From positions 1 through 64,000 of the forward strand of contig JACCGJ010020640.1 of the NCBI GenBank assembly GCA_013407085.1: a stretch of 64,000 nt of DNA, written 5' to 3'. The position numbers were made by a program, and so were the translations under genes. Source of the stretch: Atriophallophorus winterbourni. Lineage: Eukaryota > Platyhelminthes > Trematoda > Plagiorchiida > Microphallidae. Positions 11,611-25,085 of this stretch are shown here, piece after piece; position 1 is the stretch's first letter; every line of letters begins with the position of its first letter. The notes below the pieces were generated by a model. The model saw only the letters and a list, made by a program, of their open reading frames with translations, did no database searches and was not told where the DNA came from.

Positions 11611-13816
11611 AATGGCATTTGTCTCCACTCGTGCTGCAAAATCCCGAAGTCTAAAATATAAAACCTGCAAAACTTTTCAACATTCATCAAGCTTAAACTA
11701 TCTGTCCTTAACAAGGAAACATGTTTCAACAACCAAATAATTCCATGTTGATTCAAAAACTAAACATTTGTGGAACAATTAATTTCGAGCACGGCAGATA
11801 TTAAAGACGCCCTTCTGTGTTAATTATGATTCGAGGTACGGGAAAATTGTGCTAAGAATACAGATGTTCGCTGGCTGATCTTGTTTAACTGATGCATTGA
11901 GATGTTCGCAGAATGAACCGAATGTAGTTGTGTTAATCGATGGCAGCAATAAATGTTTTATCGAAAATAATGTGGAATCCCTTTCCGATAAATAATGTCC
12001 AAAGTAACAACTCCACCAGTACTCCGAATGAGTAGTCGGAAAGTGCATTAATATTTTTCAAACTGAATCGATTTGAATTTAGCTAGTGTGCCTTAGAGTG
12101 TTTTTGATGATTCAAGAAATGTGTAATATGTTTTCTACTGGAAGTTAAACATAGTTTTACTCGTCAACATTAATATGAAAACTTCGTAAGAAGCCCAACA
12201 TATACCTGAGTAAAGTGCGGAAAACATTGCTAGGTAGTGAACTAAAGTGGATGCGTGAAACAAGAAGAGATAATCTATAAGATGTTTCTCACGTGAATAG
12301 ATACGTAATTTATTTAATAGCATTAGGCGGATTAATCTCCGATAAATGGAGAACCTTGAATACGTAATGCATTTTTTATTACTGATCTAGATTTGGCTGG
12401 GCAGATAAACAAAGTTGTGGTTCTTCGCTGAATCTTATTCACTGATGCTTCATGCTGAAAATGCGTGCATTAAAGATGGTGTCGCTGATTACACACATCT
12501 TTGTTTTGCAAGCCGAACATTTCAGGGTATTCTGATCTGACGTGACTTCCAACACCTATTGCGTTATCAATATAATGAACTAATTTCAAGGTGATTTACT
12601 CACGTTCAAAAGACTTTGAGATCAAACGCACCCTTTTATTAATCAGAGTGTTCAATATTTCTGCGAATTCAGGTCATAAACACATTTCGCAATCCGCTCT
12701 AAGGAACGTATGCGTTTATTGTCAAGTTCCTTTTGAACTGTCTCGGTATTTCCCTGATGGGTAACGATAAAGTGAGATGCCTTGATTGATGCACAGATTG
12801 ATGCATGATATACAGCAACATTTCGTAAAACTACAACAAATTATGCGAATAATGTTTACCTTTTAATTGGGCGTAAGTTAAATTGTGAGCTACAGTTAAA
12901 CATATATTGAAACAATGTCGGAATCATTCCCAGGATGATAGTTCTATAAAACTGAAAGGCTCACGATTCCAAATTGCCGAATCCTAATAAGAGAACGCGT
13001 TCTAATCACGAAAAATGTTTTATTAAATTAACATGGAAACAAAATCCTTAGCCGGTTTTCTATCGTGCATTTCATATTTTTTCACAAATTTATCATGTAA
13101 AATCTTGAAACGGCCTCGCTAACAAAATATTCCAGATTAGTTGTTATTTTGGTTTCAGTGATAGCATAGGTATATTGCACAAGTTTATGGGTAACAATTA
13201 TTTCTTCAAGTTTATCTACCCAAACATACATATCAGAGTGCTAATAAGTAGAACACCTTACTTCAATTTTGCATGTAGTAACATGGTAAACATTCGATAC
13301 GGGATAGGACCATTTGTTCGACTGACGCAGCCATAGATGTTGCAAGAAATATCCAGACGTAATTGGACCATTACAGACCGCCTTATGCTTGGCAGCCATC
13401 AGTTAAAAATGTGCCGTATCAACACGGTTCTTCTTAAGCATTCGGTGCATAAAGAATGTCAACCAATCGAAATTGAAAATCGCATTTTATACGTGAACTA
13501 AAAATGCTGTTACAAACATTTCAGTTTCACCTTTCGTTCCTTGAATGCTGTATCAAAATTACAAACATCTGTGACATCATAGAATCAAGACAATTGAATG
13601 TCAATAACGATGAGGTAAACAGGTTGGACGCCAAATTGACTTTCTAGCAACAGACGCGATTACGATCAACCGAATAACACATTTTGAGGAAGGGCGGGTC
13701 TCTGAGAAGACTTGACTGCATGGAGTTGTGTTCGATGAGCAAAACATCCCAATGAAATTAGTAGAACCGATAAACAACTTGCACGAACGGTTTTTCAACT
13801 TATAATATAAAAAAAA
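11611..13816. other. unassigned AT-rich DNA
   Basis: No recognised gene, RNA or repeat on either strand. Confidence 0.4.
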
Positions 13817-13982
13817 ATCTAGTAATATAACTTCGAAGAATGTTTCTGTTTTCATGTTTGATCATCAACTGTAAACAATTATGGAACTTGTTGTTAAATA
13901 TCTAGTAATTTAACTTCGAAGAATGTTTCTGTTTTCATGTTTTATCATCAACTGTAAACAATTGTGGAACTTGTTGTTGAAC
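13817..13982. repeat. tandem duplication, two 83-bp units
   Basis: Units 13817-13899 and 13900-13982 are nearly identical, both beginning atctagtaat and containing 'cttcgaagaatgtttctg'. Only a handful of substitutions separate them, so the duplication is recent compared with the surrounding decay. Confidence 0.9.
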
Positions 13983-15665
13983 CGCTGCTGTGTTATTGAG
14001 CGATTCCAATACTATAATTGGTGCAGATAACGAGCCTTCCGGCAAAATGTTCAGGAACTTCAATGTGAATATAATGAACGAACATTTGTAACGCCTTCTT
14101 AACTATTGATAATCAATTCCTCACCGTAACCGTTTTCACGCTAGACATGCAAATATGAAATACGAACTGCTCATGAAATCGTATGAGACTACAAATTGCT
14201 ATACACACCACCCATCATCGGTCACTCTCCATTCATAAATTAGTCAATGTTGATAGTCTTGATGGTGTGTATGATAGGAGTTAGAAAGATGTTTTTCCTA
14301 AATAACTTAAACAAAGCACCTTAGGAAGCCAAGTGGTAAAACGATTGTAGTCAAAACTCATCGGATGGAGATTGTTTTAGCTCTCTTTCGCTATGAGCAG
14401 AACTTGTTTACCCTATGCACTTGTGGCTTCATCAACCAATGAACGAATTGAGGCTCGCTCTACACTTGACGAGTTTCATGAAACAAATGTTCGTTTTGCG
14501 AAAGTAAATGCCCCGGTGACGTCGGAAATCCATCTACACTCATCAAATCGTGTTTAACATCTTTAAATGTACCACCTCATCGTTAACGTTTTCACCAATG
14601 GTGGAAGGAGTATGTACCAACCGATATGGATGTTTATCATGCAATTTAAGACCAAGGAAGATCGTGGCAATTGCAAGCAGCTCTCGGTAGCTGGACGTAT
14701 TTCATACCAGGTAGGTGCAAATAACCGTTCATCGGCAAATTATTGTTAATCGGTCTGGTCGATGCTGTAGAGATGGTCCGTCTTCAATCTGAGAATTTCG
14801 TCATGCGAAGGCTTTACACTATGTCAATGCACATCCTTTGTTGCAGACTATTAAAACTAATTTGTGATTTTCTGTCATTCAGTCAATAAACGTTTATGTC
14901 ACACACACTAACTGCTGGGCCAGCAACAGTTTGTTTCCGTCATAACGCAACATCTGTGCCAATATCATATCACATATTGTGCATGGATAGCAATTGAAAA
15001 TTCTCATGTTTTGATATAGCTCCAAAAATGTGATCACGTTGTCTGGAACTACAATTCAACACTTGTTCGTAAACCCTTACACGATACATGATTCTCGAAT
15101 ATGTCTTCTATATTGATGAGCATCACGCTTACTTTTGTGTAATCCGCAGAACACAAATAAAGAACAAACATATCTGAAGTCCAGACATCCACAATCGAAA
15201 CACTAGAATATGATATGTAGTGGAACGGGAACTAGGTCAGTTTGAAGCCATCATGAACAATTGAACAGCATGTGATTTGTTCTATAGGCTAGCGTGACGA
15301 GCATTCAAACAAAACAAACGAAATTGCGGGACAAATCACGCATTATAGGTTGTGGATTCACATAATAAAAGAGCGACGTGTGTAACATTCTTTGATAATT
15401 GCGCGAGCGAAGCAAGACAGTCAGACACTCGCTTGTGTTGTATGAATCAGAGCCGAATACAGTAACGGTGCATGGATTTTCCGCTGCATGTATGCAATTT
15501 TCATAATTACAGCTCAACTCGACTAGTCGAGGGACTCTTCTGCGTGTTGCTTATTCCTTGTGAAACTCGTGCGCAGACATGTGAACATATTTTATTCAAT
15601 GGTTTACTGAAAAATATATAGAAAAACGTTTATTGAATAAAGTCAAGTTTTTTTCATTTCGTTAG
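13983..15665. other. unassigned DNA
   Basis: No recognised gene. A 60-codon frame (14567-14749, +) contains a possible donor (ccag|gtaggt at about 14711) but resembles no family I know. Confidence 0.35.
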
Positions 15666-15712
15666 CACCCGATGAGAACATCGAAGCTGAAATCATAAAA
15701 GAAAACAAATAA
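15666..15712 (+). other. candidate terminal coding exon
   Basis: After a T-rich acceptor (tttttttcatttcgttag, ending 15665), phase 1 reads xPDENIEAEIIKENK and stops at TAA 15710-15712. A possible polyadenylation signal, AATAAA, lies near 15861. The phase equals that of the MEG exons. No upstream exon can be tied to it, so this is a suggestion only. Confidence 0.25.
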
Positions 15713-18529
15713 TAATCGCAGACTCATTATCCGTTATTACTCTGAAACCGAAGCTCAAATATCCAAACACAAGATGTATACTACATCACTTATGATCGGC
15801 TCCAATGCATTCATGAGATCGATTAAGCGATGGAACGATGAAAAAAATCAAGATTGATCAATAAATGCGTGATTCTTGGTTCTTGAAGCGTGCCACACAG
15901 AAGTATCCTCCGAGCCAAACCTAACAGGGGCGTGTATTCTAAATTCGGTTTGTGAATATGATACATTCGATTTACTCAAAACACTGTGGTGGTAAAATTC
16001 ACAAGCCTAAGTTTTACTAACTTAAAACATGATACTAATATATACAGCTTCTTCTCTCTATGGCCACTTACAAATAGGAGAGATTGCTTTATTTAACAAC
16101 AATCAGCGGACAATTAATATTCGTTCAACATGTCATGCCCATGAATGTAATAACTGTATTTTCAATAACCAATCGTTGTCTTTGACCAATGTGAATACGG
16201 ATATGCATACAAAAGTTAATGGACCAAACGTTTATGCTTTGAAACTTTAATTTCGGTTGCTCAAACTAACTTAGAACTAATCAATTAATATCAATGACGC
16301 CAAGCGTAGCTGAGTGCTTTTCAGACAATCGCTTTACCAGTTTTCCATCGGACAGCAAATGTATCCTGCTTCATTAGAACTATTTGCTTAAGTGTGTATT
16401 TTGAATATTAATGTGCAATAAGAAAAATGAAAATCCTAATGCAAATGTAATGGTTTCATAGAACGACATAGGACTACTAGTCTAATTTTTATGGCAGCAG
16501 AATTAAACCAAATTCCAACCTCCGTTTCGTACCTGGCCTGGCTATGTGTAAAATGTCAAAAATATTCCTGGGTCAAAGATAAAATTCAAATTTGCGTTGC
16601 GATTTATATTACATATCTCCATATTATATTCGAACGTGTATACAAAAATATTGTTCAATGCATCTCAATACGAAAAATTACACTTGAATTACATATATAT
16701 CTGATTAGATCAAAGAATTTCCTTTCGGTATGTCTCCTCAATATTTACAATAGATTTCTAAGCAAATAGATATAGATCTGATCGACATCAAACAATAAAC
16801 ATAAGTTTAATCAACATATTTTTATTGTAATCGCCTCAGCTGTTCCTAAAACACGTTGTGTGTAACCGTGTAGACGACTTAGAACGCCTTTACAGGCTTC
16901 AATTATTGTCCGTGTCAATCATCTAAGCTAGATTCGAACTCTCACATTCTTAGAACACCCTTTGCACAAAAATATTTAGACCAATATTATGGGTCTAAAA
17001 ACGAATAATTCGTGAGCTTTTGTACCTTGGCCAACATCCTACTCGACCCAACAATTTCAACAAACAACACGGGAAATCGAATTTCGTTTTTTGGTTGATG
17101 ATGATCGAATCTCTTTTTCTTAGTTCTGTATTGTAAGGATTTATGAGAAATAACGAAAAGTAATTTTTTCGATTTCATAAATTGTTACGCTGAAAACAGA
17201 TTAACTTTCAGATGAAATATAATTAATTCCATTGGCATAGTCGCGAATAACTCTTTATATTCCATTTTTTAATTCAGCAATGTTTACGTTCGTTTTCCGC
17301 ATTTTCATTTGTTTTCCCAGATGATTATCGCTCCCTTTTTTAAATTTCATCATGTGAGCTTCAATTTGACCTTCACATTAATACCTGATTGGCGGAAACG
17401 CATGCCATTCTTTTAATCACATCCTCACATTCAGTGCCAGATACATCGTTGGCCGTATAGACTTGTGCCATGTAATTTATAGCGTACACTAATCTTCCAC
17501 ATCTACATGGTACAAAATGAAAGGATTCACTTGTTGTATTTTTTATTAGATGAATTTAGAAAACAATATTTCTTAACATATTATTTGTTAATTCATATTT
17601 ACTGTTTTGAATTTTTTCCCTACTTCACAGATTGCAGGTTGAACCAGACGTGATTTTGTCGTTTGAAAGCTTTAACGTACCATTTGAATTATCGTGGAAC
17701 AAGCAAATTTCTTCCGTTCTCGCTTATATCTTTTGTCTGAAATAATATGGAATGAAATTCGCGAATACAAAATCAGTAAACAGGAAGCGGTCAAAATGTC
17801 GGAATACCGTTTGATACTGATAAAATATTTAAATATTGAATTATTTATTTATGATTATTGACTAAGCGAATTGCTGTCATTCACAAATAGAAATGAATCA
17901 ATGGACTTCACGTAAATTACGAATACATTTAAATGCGACCGCAGGGTTTCATCATGAGGAAATGCTTAAATCCTCAGGTGAACGGCATATGTAGGCGAAA
18001 TTCTGTTTTGAGAAGTTGAAACAGTTCGACAGTGACTGCGACATTAACTTCGGTCTTGTACTGTGGTAAAGAACAAGTGACTAGAAGCCTGGATATGAGT
18101 TAATACTAATTTTTATATTCACGGAATAGTCCTCAAAACTTTTGCATATATCGTGGTTGCGAATCATCAATGAACGAACTGTGTTCTATTGGAAACTTTC
18201 ATGCTACGTAGACAGCATTAAAAACACTGCATGCCTCATTTCTTCAGATGGGATAACGGATTTATTCTGAATTATTCATCCAAAGTTATTTTAAACAATA
18301 CTCTTCCTATGAGTGAGGTGCATTTGCGCTCAGCATTTAACACGCTATTGTAGCTGATTGATTTATGCACATAAACCTTGGCGCGTGAATTCCCAGCCCT
18401 ACAGCGCTCCATATGTAGACAATGTTTGTGAAACAGTCTTCGATTCGAGCACACATTCCTGTTGATTTGATTCGTTTATATATGATTACGTACACACGGT
18501 AAACATGACATATGTTTCTTGTACCTACA
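15713..18529. other. unassigned AT-rich DNA
   Basis: No recognised gene, RNA gene or repeat on either strand. Confidence 0.35.
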
Positions 18530-18905
18530 AAACGCTTCCATACGGCGTGCGTCTCAAATAGCCACTGACAACCGAAGCTCAACTCCTGGCCTGCTCGTGG
18601 TGGATCGGCTTCTACTGACAGGATAATGGGCGAAGGCGGGTGACTGGCGCCTCAAAACCAGTTTGCTTCGGGTAGATGGAGCTCGTCAGCCTGGGAGGGC
18701 AGTCCATCTAGGGATGGAAACCCTGACTCTAAACCTTCGCTTCCTGCGGATTAAACAATCACAATACTCCGCCGAGGACGGTCCCAAGCCCGTCTGCTAA
18801 AGGAGGATGGTTAGACGCGGGGTCAGCAACCCCACTCTGTGAAAACCTCAAACCGCTACTGAAACCAAAGCAACATGTAATGCCAAGTCAAATAAGCCGA
18901 GTCGC
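18530..18905 (+). mobile_element. RTE-like LINE (family 1), 5' end only
   Basis: This GC-rich island matches the 5' untranslated region of the full-length element (minus strand of about 36300-36510): 'gcgtctcaaatagccactgacaacc', 'cttctactgacag', 'gactggcgcctcaaaacc'. It then continues as 'acggtcccaagcccg' and 'ggggtcagcaacccca', which resemble the non-coding leader of such LINEs. The endonuclease and reverse transcriptase are absent. Retaining the 5' end while losing the 3' end is the reverse of normal LINE truncation. Confidence 0.75.
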
Positions 18906-19854
18906 ATATTTAATTGTTTGAAATTCACACGCCTGATCGATTTCTGTCGAATTAGATGTCGTACAGAACAACAACATTCATCACATCGCATCAACACGTT
19001 TTTAATTGCATTCGACAAACAAGGAAACGTTCCAAGTTGAGTGACACGCGAAATCCCCAGTTATATCGGAACCCAACGAGGATTTGTCTATAAAAGTGGT
19101 ACTGTATTGAAGCAATCAAATATAGTAAAAACATACTTTAGTTATTGTGGTTGACAGGGTTAAAATCCGGGTCAATGTCAAAACAATATCGAGTACGTAC
19201 TAAGTTACACACACGAGTATAATAAAAGCTTAGATAAAATGTCCGAACGCCCAACGCGATCGAGATTACGAGAAATTGTACGCAGCAAATTAAGGTCAAA
19301 CTAAGCAGAAGGTTACATACATAGGGTAACGACAGGTCAGGAATGAAGTGTGGAAGATGATATTGGGGAAACAAAAAGAGACAACACATGTAACACCAAA
19401 ATATATTACTTCAGTCTACATCTGTATCGTTCGAACTGATTGCACGATCATTGCATGTACATGATATCCATTTGGTTGTAATATATGTCAAAGCGTGTAT
19501 TATAATTCAAAGTAATTCATTGTTGTAATGGTCGTAAAAGCAAATACTTTACACTAACCAGAGATAAAAAAATATAGGAAATGCATAAAATCAACACAAA
19601 TGTTTTATCCATATGTAAAGTTGAATGTAAATTACAAACGAAGATCATTTCGTGTAATTATATGCTGTACACTAAATATAATTGTTGAGACTTTCTATGA
19701 AATGAGTGAACCAAATAGGTTCCAAACCTGGGGTTCACATTCAAGTATAATAGGCCGTCTCAAAATACACTTTTTCTTAGAAATAAAGGTGCTTGATTTC
19801 GTGTATTATTCAGCGAAACCCAAAATGCACTTTGTATTTTCGAGCAAAAGTTTA
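18906..19854. other. unassigned DNA
   Basis: Nothing recognised; the 118-codon frame at 19600-19956 overlaps the CR1 piece in another frame and is not supported. Confidence 0.4.
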
Positions 19855-20541
19855 ACATGGAGTATGCGGTTCAGGCTTGGTCACCCTGGCTACAGAAGGA
19901 TATCTGCCTCTTGCAGAGAATATATCATCAGACCACCAAGCCCGTACGTGGTTTAAAACATAAACTATACGAAGATCGGATTACAAGCCTCAATCTCTTC
20001 GACTCTCGCTACCGCCGTCCTAGAAACGACTTGATTCTTATGTTCAATATACTTCATACCCACAATCATCCCCTGAATCAACTATTCACACGACTGCCAC
20101 CACGAACAAGCCGGGGTCATAACTACACAGGACTTATTCTCGAATCGAGGCTAAACTGTCGAAGGTATTTTTATTCTGTACGTGTATGTTTTACTTGGAA
20201 CTCCCTACCCCGTAACGTTGCACATTCACCCAACATGGATATATCCAAATCGAACTTGGACAAATTCATGTTGACCAATACAAACATTGAAACAATATAT
20301 TCTGCATCATAAAGCTTTGAACCAATGCATCGAAGTAAACTATACATATTTACCCTATCAAACCGGTTGAAAACAATTTCTGCTCTATGTATTTTCACGT
20401 GATTCCTAAACTAATCAGTAGGCAAACAAACCCCGTTTAACTAACAATGTTATTGTAATTCGCATATTATTCTGTGGTTTTTGTGAAGCTATGTGCTATT
20501 TACACCATTAGATTGAATGGAATTGAATTGAATTGTATTGT
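19855..20541 (+). mobile_element. CR1-like LINE, 5'-truncated, with open C-terminal frame
   Basis: A 151-codon frame (19857-20312) is intact: EYAVQAWSPWLQKDI, LLQRIYHQTTKPVRGLKHK, LNLFDSRYRRPRNDLILMFN, FTRLPPRTSRGHNY, FYSVRVCFTWNSLPRNVAH and KSNLDKFMLTN. This is the domain following the reverse transcriptase in CR1-like ORF2 proteins. A 3' untranslated part follows and ends in (GAATT)n-type repeats at about 20517-20540. The frame lacks all catalytic motifs. It is the youngest-looking CR1 piece in the window. Confidence 0.88.
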
Positions 20542-20739
20542 GTCGTACAACCCAATATTACTGCATTTACTTGACAACGGCGAACAGCCAGAAAGTGGTT
20601 GTTGTTTGTAAGTTCAGGAAGATGTAAGCAGTGCATTTCAATAGTTAAACATTTTTGTTTCATAGTTAGTGAACTAATTGGTTGTTGTTATTGTTAAGAT
20701 AGCTGTATAACCATCTCACTAAAACAGCGACATGCATGC

Positions 20740-20880
20740 TCAACATGTTTACTATCCTTTCACTGTTACAAGCCTTTGCGGATCCTGATCCTATTGTCCC
20801 TACTTAATGAGGGCAGACAGAACTAAACCCGTTGTGGTCTTGGTGTCAGGGAGATGCATGCAGATGAGCATTTTTGTCAA
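20740..20880 (+). repeat. hammerhead-bearing repeat, inactivated copy
   Basis: Blocks 'caagcctttgcggatcctgatc', 'attgtccctac' and 'gatgcatgcagatgagca' match the copies at 11440 and 31261. The core reads TTAATGA at 20804-20810 instead of CTGATGA and stem II is broken, so it should not cleave. Confidence 0.55.
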
Positions 20881-23354
20881 CCTCACAACCAGTAATATCG
20901 ACTAACTTGAGTAATCACATTACCAGCTAATAATGTGTGAAAATGCTTGCAAAACTAGTGTGCGGTTGCACTAATTTCAGCTCCTGGTTCTCATGATATA
21001 TTCTTACACATACACGTACGTAGGAAGTTCGCAATTTTTTTATTCTTTGCCCCGGTGGGTTATATTTTGACATCGTTCGAATAACTACCGGAGCGTATAG
21101 CCGGATCCAATATTGATTTTGCTCTCATACGTAAACATCGCGTTTTAACAATAATTTTGCACACACCAATGAACAGTGTTGCTTACAACCCTGACTAGAT
21201 AACCCCAAATAGAAAACAAAACACAAGGTGTTGTATGTTTGAGGTTTTCCAAACGTCAGTGAGTCGTATGGAAAAAACCTCGATGTTATATGTATCAAAG
21301 CAACCGGGCTACCGGAAACGCTGTACGCCTTTTACAAATAACGCTGCAATTTGCGGAGTATGTGGTTAATCAAAGTCTACCTCACGTTTCTCAGCAAATC
21401 TACTAAGGTGGGATTGAAAGTCGTCGAAAAAATATCGAGAAGAAAATATTCGATGTTTTATAGTACATTTAGGTGTTCCCGAAAATGATGTTGATGTATC
21501 TTTTCCTAGAGACGTCAGAGCGCGAGTGAAAAACAAGACTGAGACAATTGGTATTTTAAAAAGCCTTTTTTGTGAATGCTTTTATGATACCGTGGTCTGC
21601 CAACTAAAAAGAAGAAGGTCATAACCCTTTAATGGATGGCTTCTTGACAACCGAAATGTCCGATTATATCAAACGTGAATAAAAAGCTAATAAAAACTAC
21701 CCCAAAACGTCAGGTTGAGCTTGTTCAGGGTAATAGACGGAAGCAAGCAAACAGTGAGTACCGAGAAACCAATGCCTCGTGATACGGTTGAATCTGAATA
21801 TCATGATATAGTTTTAAAACTCGTTAACATTCCGACTCTTAACAAGTCCGCCTATCAATAACTTCTCATGATTTGGAAACTACAAACTTCGTAAGATGTT
21901 TGTATACAAATACCCAAAGCCTTCCTTACAGTTAAGCGGATTTAATTGAAGTATATTCGCACTACTCACCTGACATTATCTCTATTAGATGATCTGTGTA
22001 ATGTTTCCAATTGATTAAAACGGAGATATCCAATAAATTACTTCTAATTTGATATGGATTGATCGAAAGAGAAGTGGTGGTGTTGTTGCTCTTTATTTTA
22101 TTAATCGCCTCAAGTACTGTCTAATAAAACACACAGAATCCACTCAGTAAACAACAAGGAATTCAAACTTGAAATAAACAATTTGGAGTTCCTCAAAGCT
22201 GAAATCTGGTGACGTTTGCATGATAATTGTGGTTTCGTTTCTCTTAGAAATCGTAAAAAGCAAGGTTGATTCAAGTGCTCCAGCTCTTGTCTCGCACTCA
22301 ACTAGCAACTCAACTTTATAAAACGAATGTACTCGAAAAAGAAGTTCTAAACATACTCCCGCCTTGTATTTGGTGTTACCAACGGAAAAACAGTTTGTTG
22401 AAGTGATCGGTTTCCAGTCTCTACCGAGACTTAGTGATCATTAAGTGTTTGTTTCTGACTGCGTTTGCAATACTCATCAATCGATTTCTTAAAATTGGGC
22501 GATACGACGTGTTGATAATATTTGCCGTGTAACGGAGATGTAGATTTTCGGAAACAGAAGATTGACGAGAACTCGTATATTGGTCCTAAAAGATCTGAAC
22601 ACGAAATCCTGTTGGTTGTCCGTAGGAGAACAAAGAGAGTGTAGCGTTGACGAGAGCTGTCTAAATGCGTGCTCCTAAATCTATTATGAAGACCTTATTA
22701 TGATCTTCATCTAAAATTTTTCAGTACTGGCTTTTACTTGCACTGTTTCGATTTAATAATTTTAAAACACGAACTATGGATTTATGATGGTTAACGTCGG
22801 ACATTTCTGCACTTTCAGCTTTCGAGTTGTACCTTGTTTTTATTCATATCTTCCTATAACGTGTGATGATTATTCACTGCAGGCGTGCGTCGTTCTAAAA
22901 AGAGATCAATGGAAAAACTGCGATTAGAATGTTTTTCAAGCCCGCTTCGATCGATGTCAACCTACAAATTTACGTTTATTACAAAGGTAATACGTGTGGA
23001 TAGAATATTCATTTATTAGAACACTAATGTCTGGTTTATTATGCTATCGACGGACGATGCCTCTTTCATTCATATTTACAAAACACATATTTTGAGACCT
23101 GAAAAAATTGATTAATAAGTTTAACAAATTGAAGGCTGTATGTGTGAAAGAATATTGAACTGAGGGTTTCTTCAACAAGAGGAGAAAGGCGAAATGAATA
23201 AATAAGAGCAGAGATTCATTTGTTTTAACGAATGTTCTGCAAATGTTGCAGGATAAAATATACGAGGAGGAGATGTTTTTCAGTTTCATGTAAACATCCG
23301 AATTGCTCGTCAAATTTTCAAATAGGAACCAGATTCAATTTCTTCTACATCATA
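20881..23354. other. unassigned AT-rich DNA
   Basis: No gene or repeat recognised. Confidence 0.35.
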
Positions 23355-25085
23355 AGTTGTGATGTTGGCCTCCTTCGGTCGATGTCGACCATGGATGTAC
23401 ATCACAATCGCGTGAATGTTCAGGTTTTGCAGCTTTTGGAATAACTAAACAGTCCGATTCGGAAGAAACAATCTCTCTCTGGCAACGATAGTCACAACTC
23501 GGTTGTATTGCGTCAGTTGCACGCCGGTGGCGTGATCTGCGTTCAGCAGCAAAGAGCTGTATCTGCTCCACCCCAGCTTGCATACGACGCTTTACACTGT
23601 GCCTCCAATGTGAGCGGTCAAGAGCAAGTTCTTCCAAACTCGCCAGGTTAATGCCAAGAGCTTTCATATCATTTTTGCAAACATCTTTGTACCGCAAGTG
23701 CGGTCTGCCCAATGGTCCACGTCCTAGTTGCAACTCACCATAGAGTAGATCTGTCGGAATACGATCATTTTCCATTCTGTAGATATGACCAAGCCAGCGC
23801 AGGTGGCGCTGTCGCAATAGAGTGAACATGCTCTGTACACCAGCTTTTGAAAGCACTTCAGAATTAGTCACTCTGTCCATCCACGATATGTTCAAGATAA
23901 GACGGATGCTTCGTAGATGGAAATCATTCAGCTTCCGTTTGTGTCTTGCGTGGGTGGTCCAGGTTTCACTGCCGCACAGTAAAGCATTTAGTACGCAAGC
24001 GCTGTATACCATCATCTTTGTCTTTATAGTCAGCTTGCAATTACCCCAAACACGAGATTTTAAACGGGACAGAATAACAGCTGCCACGCTAATCCGCTTA
24101 TTAATATTCGTGTTTAGCGAGAGGTTATCCGCAATGGTTGAACCAGAGTATGTGAACTGATGTTCTGATTCAAGCTGACAGTTTCCAAAAGTTATGATGG
24201 GAGGCGATACAGTCCCTTGACCAATGACTTTGGTCTTATTCATGCTGATTCGTAGACCAAAGTCTTTGCATGCCGATGAAAAAAAGTCCATTAGAAGATG
24301 AAGGTGCTCTTGGGAGTGAACAATAAAGGATGCATCGTCGGCAAACAGCAGGTCACCGATTAGCACATTTCGTGCCTTTGTTTGTGCTCTCAACCGGTTT
24401 ATGTTGAAGAGCTTGCCATCATTCCGCTTGCATAGGTAAATACATTCTGTTCTTGTCCTGAAAGCGTGCTTCAGAACCAGAGCAAAGAAAATGTCGAACA
24501 GCTTGGGAGCAAGAACACACCCTCGTTTGACGCCTCGGCAAATTTCAAAGGCTCCTGAGCTTATACCGTTAAACTAGGCTTAACCCTTCATGCCTGAGTG
24601 GAACGAAATAACTAGCTTTACCAGTCTCAGGGGGCAGCCTATCAAATCAAGCAGTTTGAAAAGACCCTCCCCGCTGACGTACTCAAATGCCTAAGTTTAA
24701 TCAATAAAAACACCGTATAATGGCATACGCTGTTCTCGACACTTTTCTTGAAGTTGTCTTAGGGAGAAGATCATGTCATCGGTTGATCTTCCCTTGCGGA
24801 ATTCACATTGAGATTCGGAGTTAATTCTATCAGCTAAAACTTGCTGCCGGATCTGTAAGACTTCAGCAAACAATTGCCTACAACATTCAGAAGGGAGATT
24901 CCTCTGTAATTGTTGCAGTCGCCTCTGTCTCCTTTGTTCTTGAATAGCGTGATGATCTTTGTGTTTCGCATCTCTTGTGGGACACCCTTCTTCTGCCAGC
25001 ATTGAAGAAGCAAATGGTGAAGCGGTTGTAATAAGTTGTGATGGTAATCAACAAAATCATTTGTAAACGGGATTTTTTCAACATT
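23355..25085 (-). mobile_element. RTE-like LINE (family 1), 5'-truncated, 347-codon RT frame
   Basis: The minus strand retains an open frame of 347 codons (24393 down to 23350). It starts near GDLLFADDASFIVHSQE (RT motif C, FADD) and continues through SKTKV-like 'MNKTKVIGQGTVSPP', 'YSGSTIADNLSLNTNINKRI', 'LLCGSETWTTHARHKRKLNDFHLRS', 'QRHLRWLGHIYRMEND' and the basic tail 'AAERRSRHRRATDAIQPS'. Upstream RT motifs ('SQCEFRKGRSTDDMIFSLRQ', 25002-24697) are in another frame, and the block containing motif B is damaged. The 5' end is lost at about 25085. Confidence 0.88.

Noticed and set aside
16920..16990. TTCGA-containing segment resembling a tRNA T-arm on the minus strand
   Set aside because: No acceptor stem, D-arm or anticodon arm can be folded around it.
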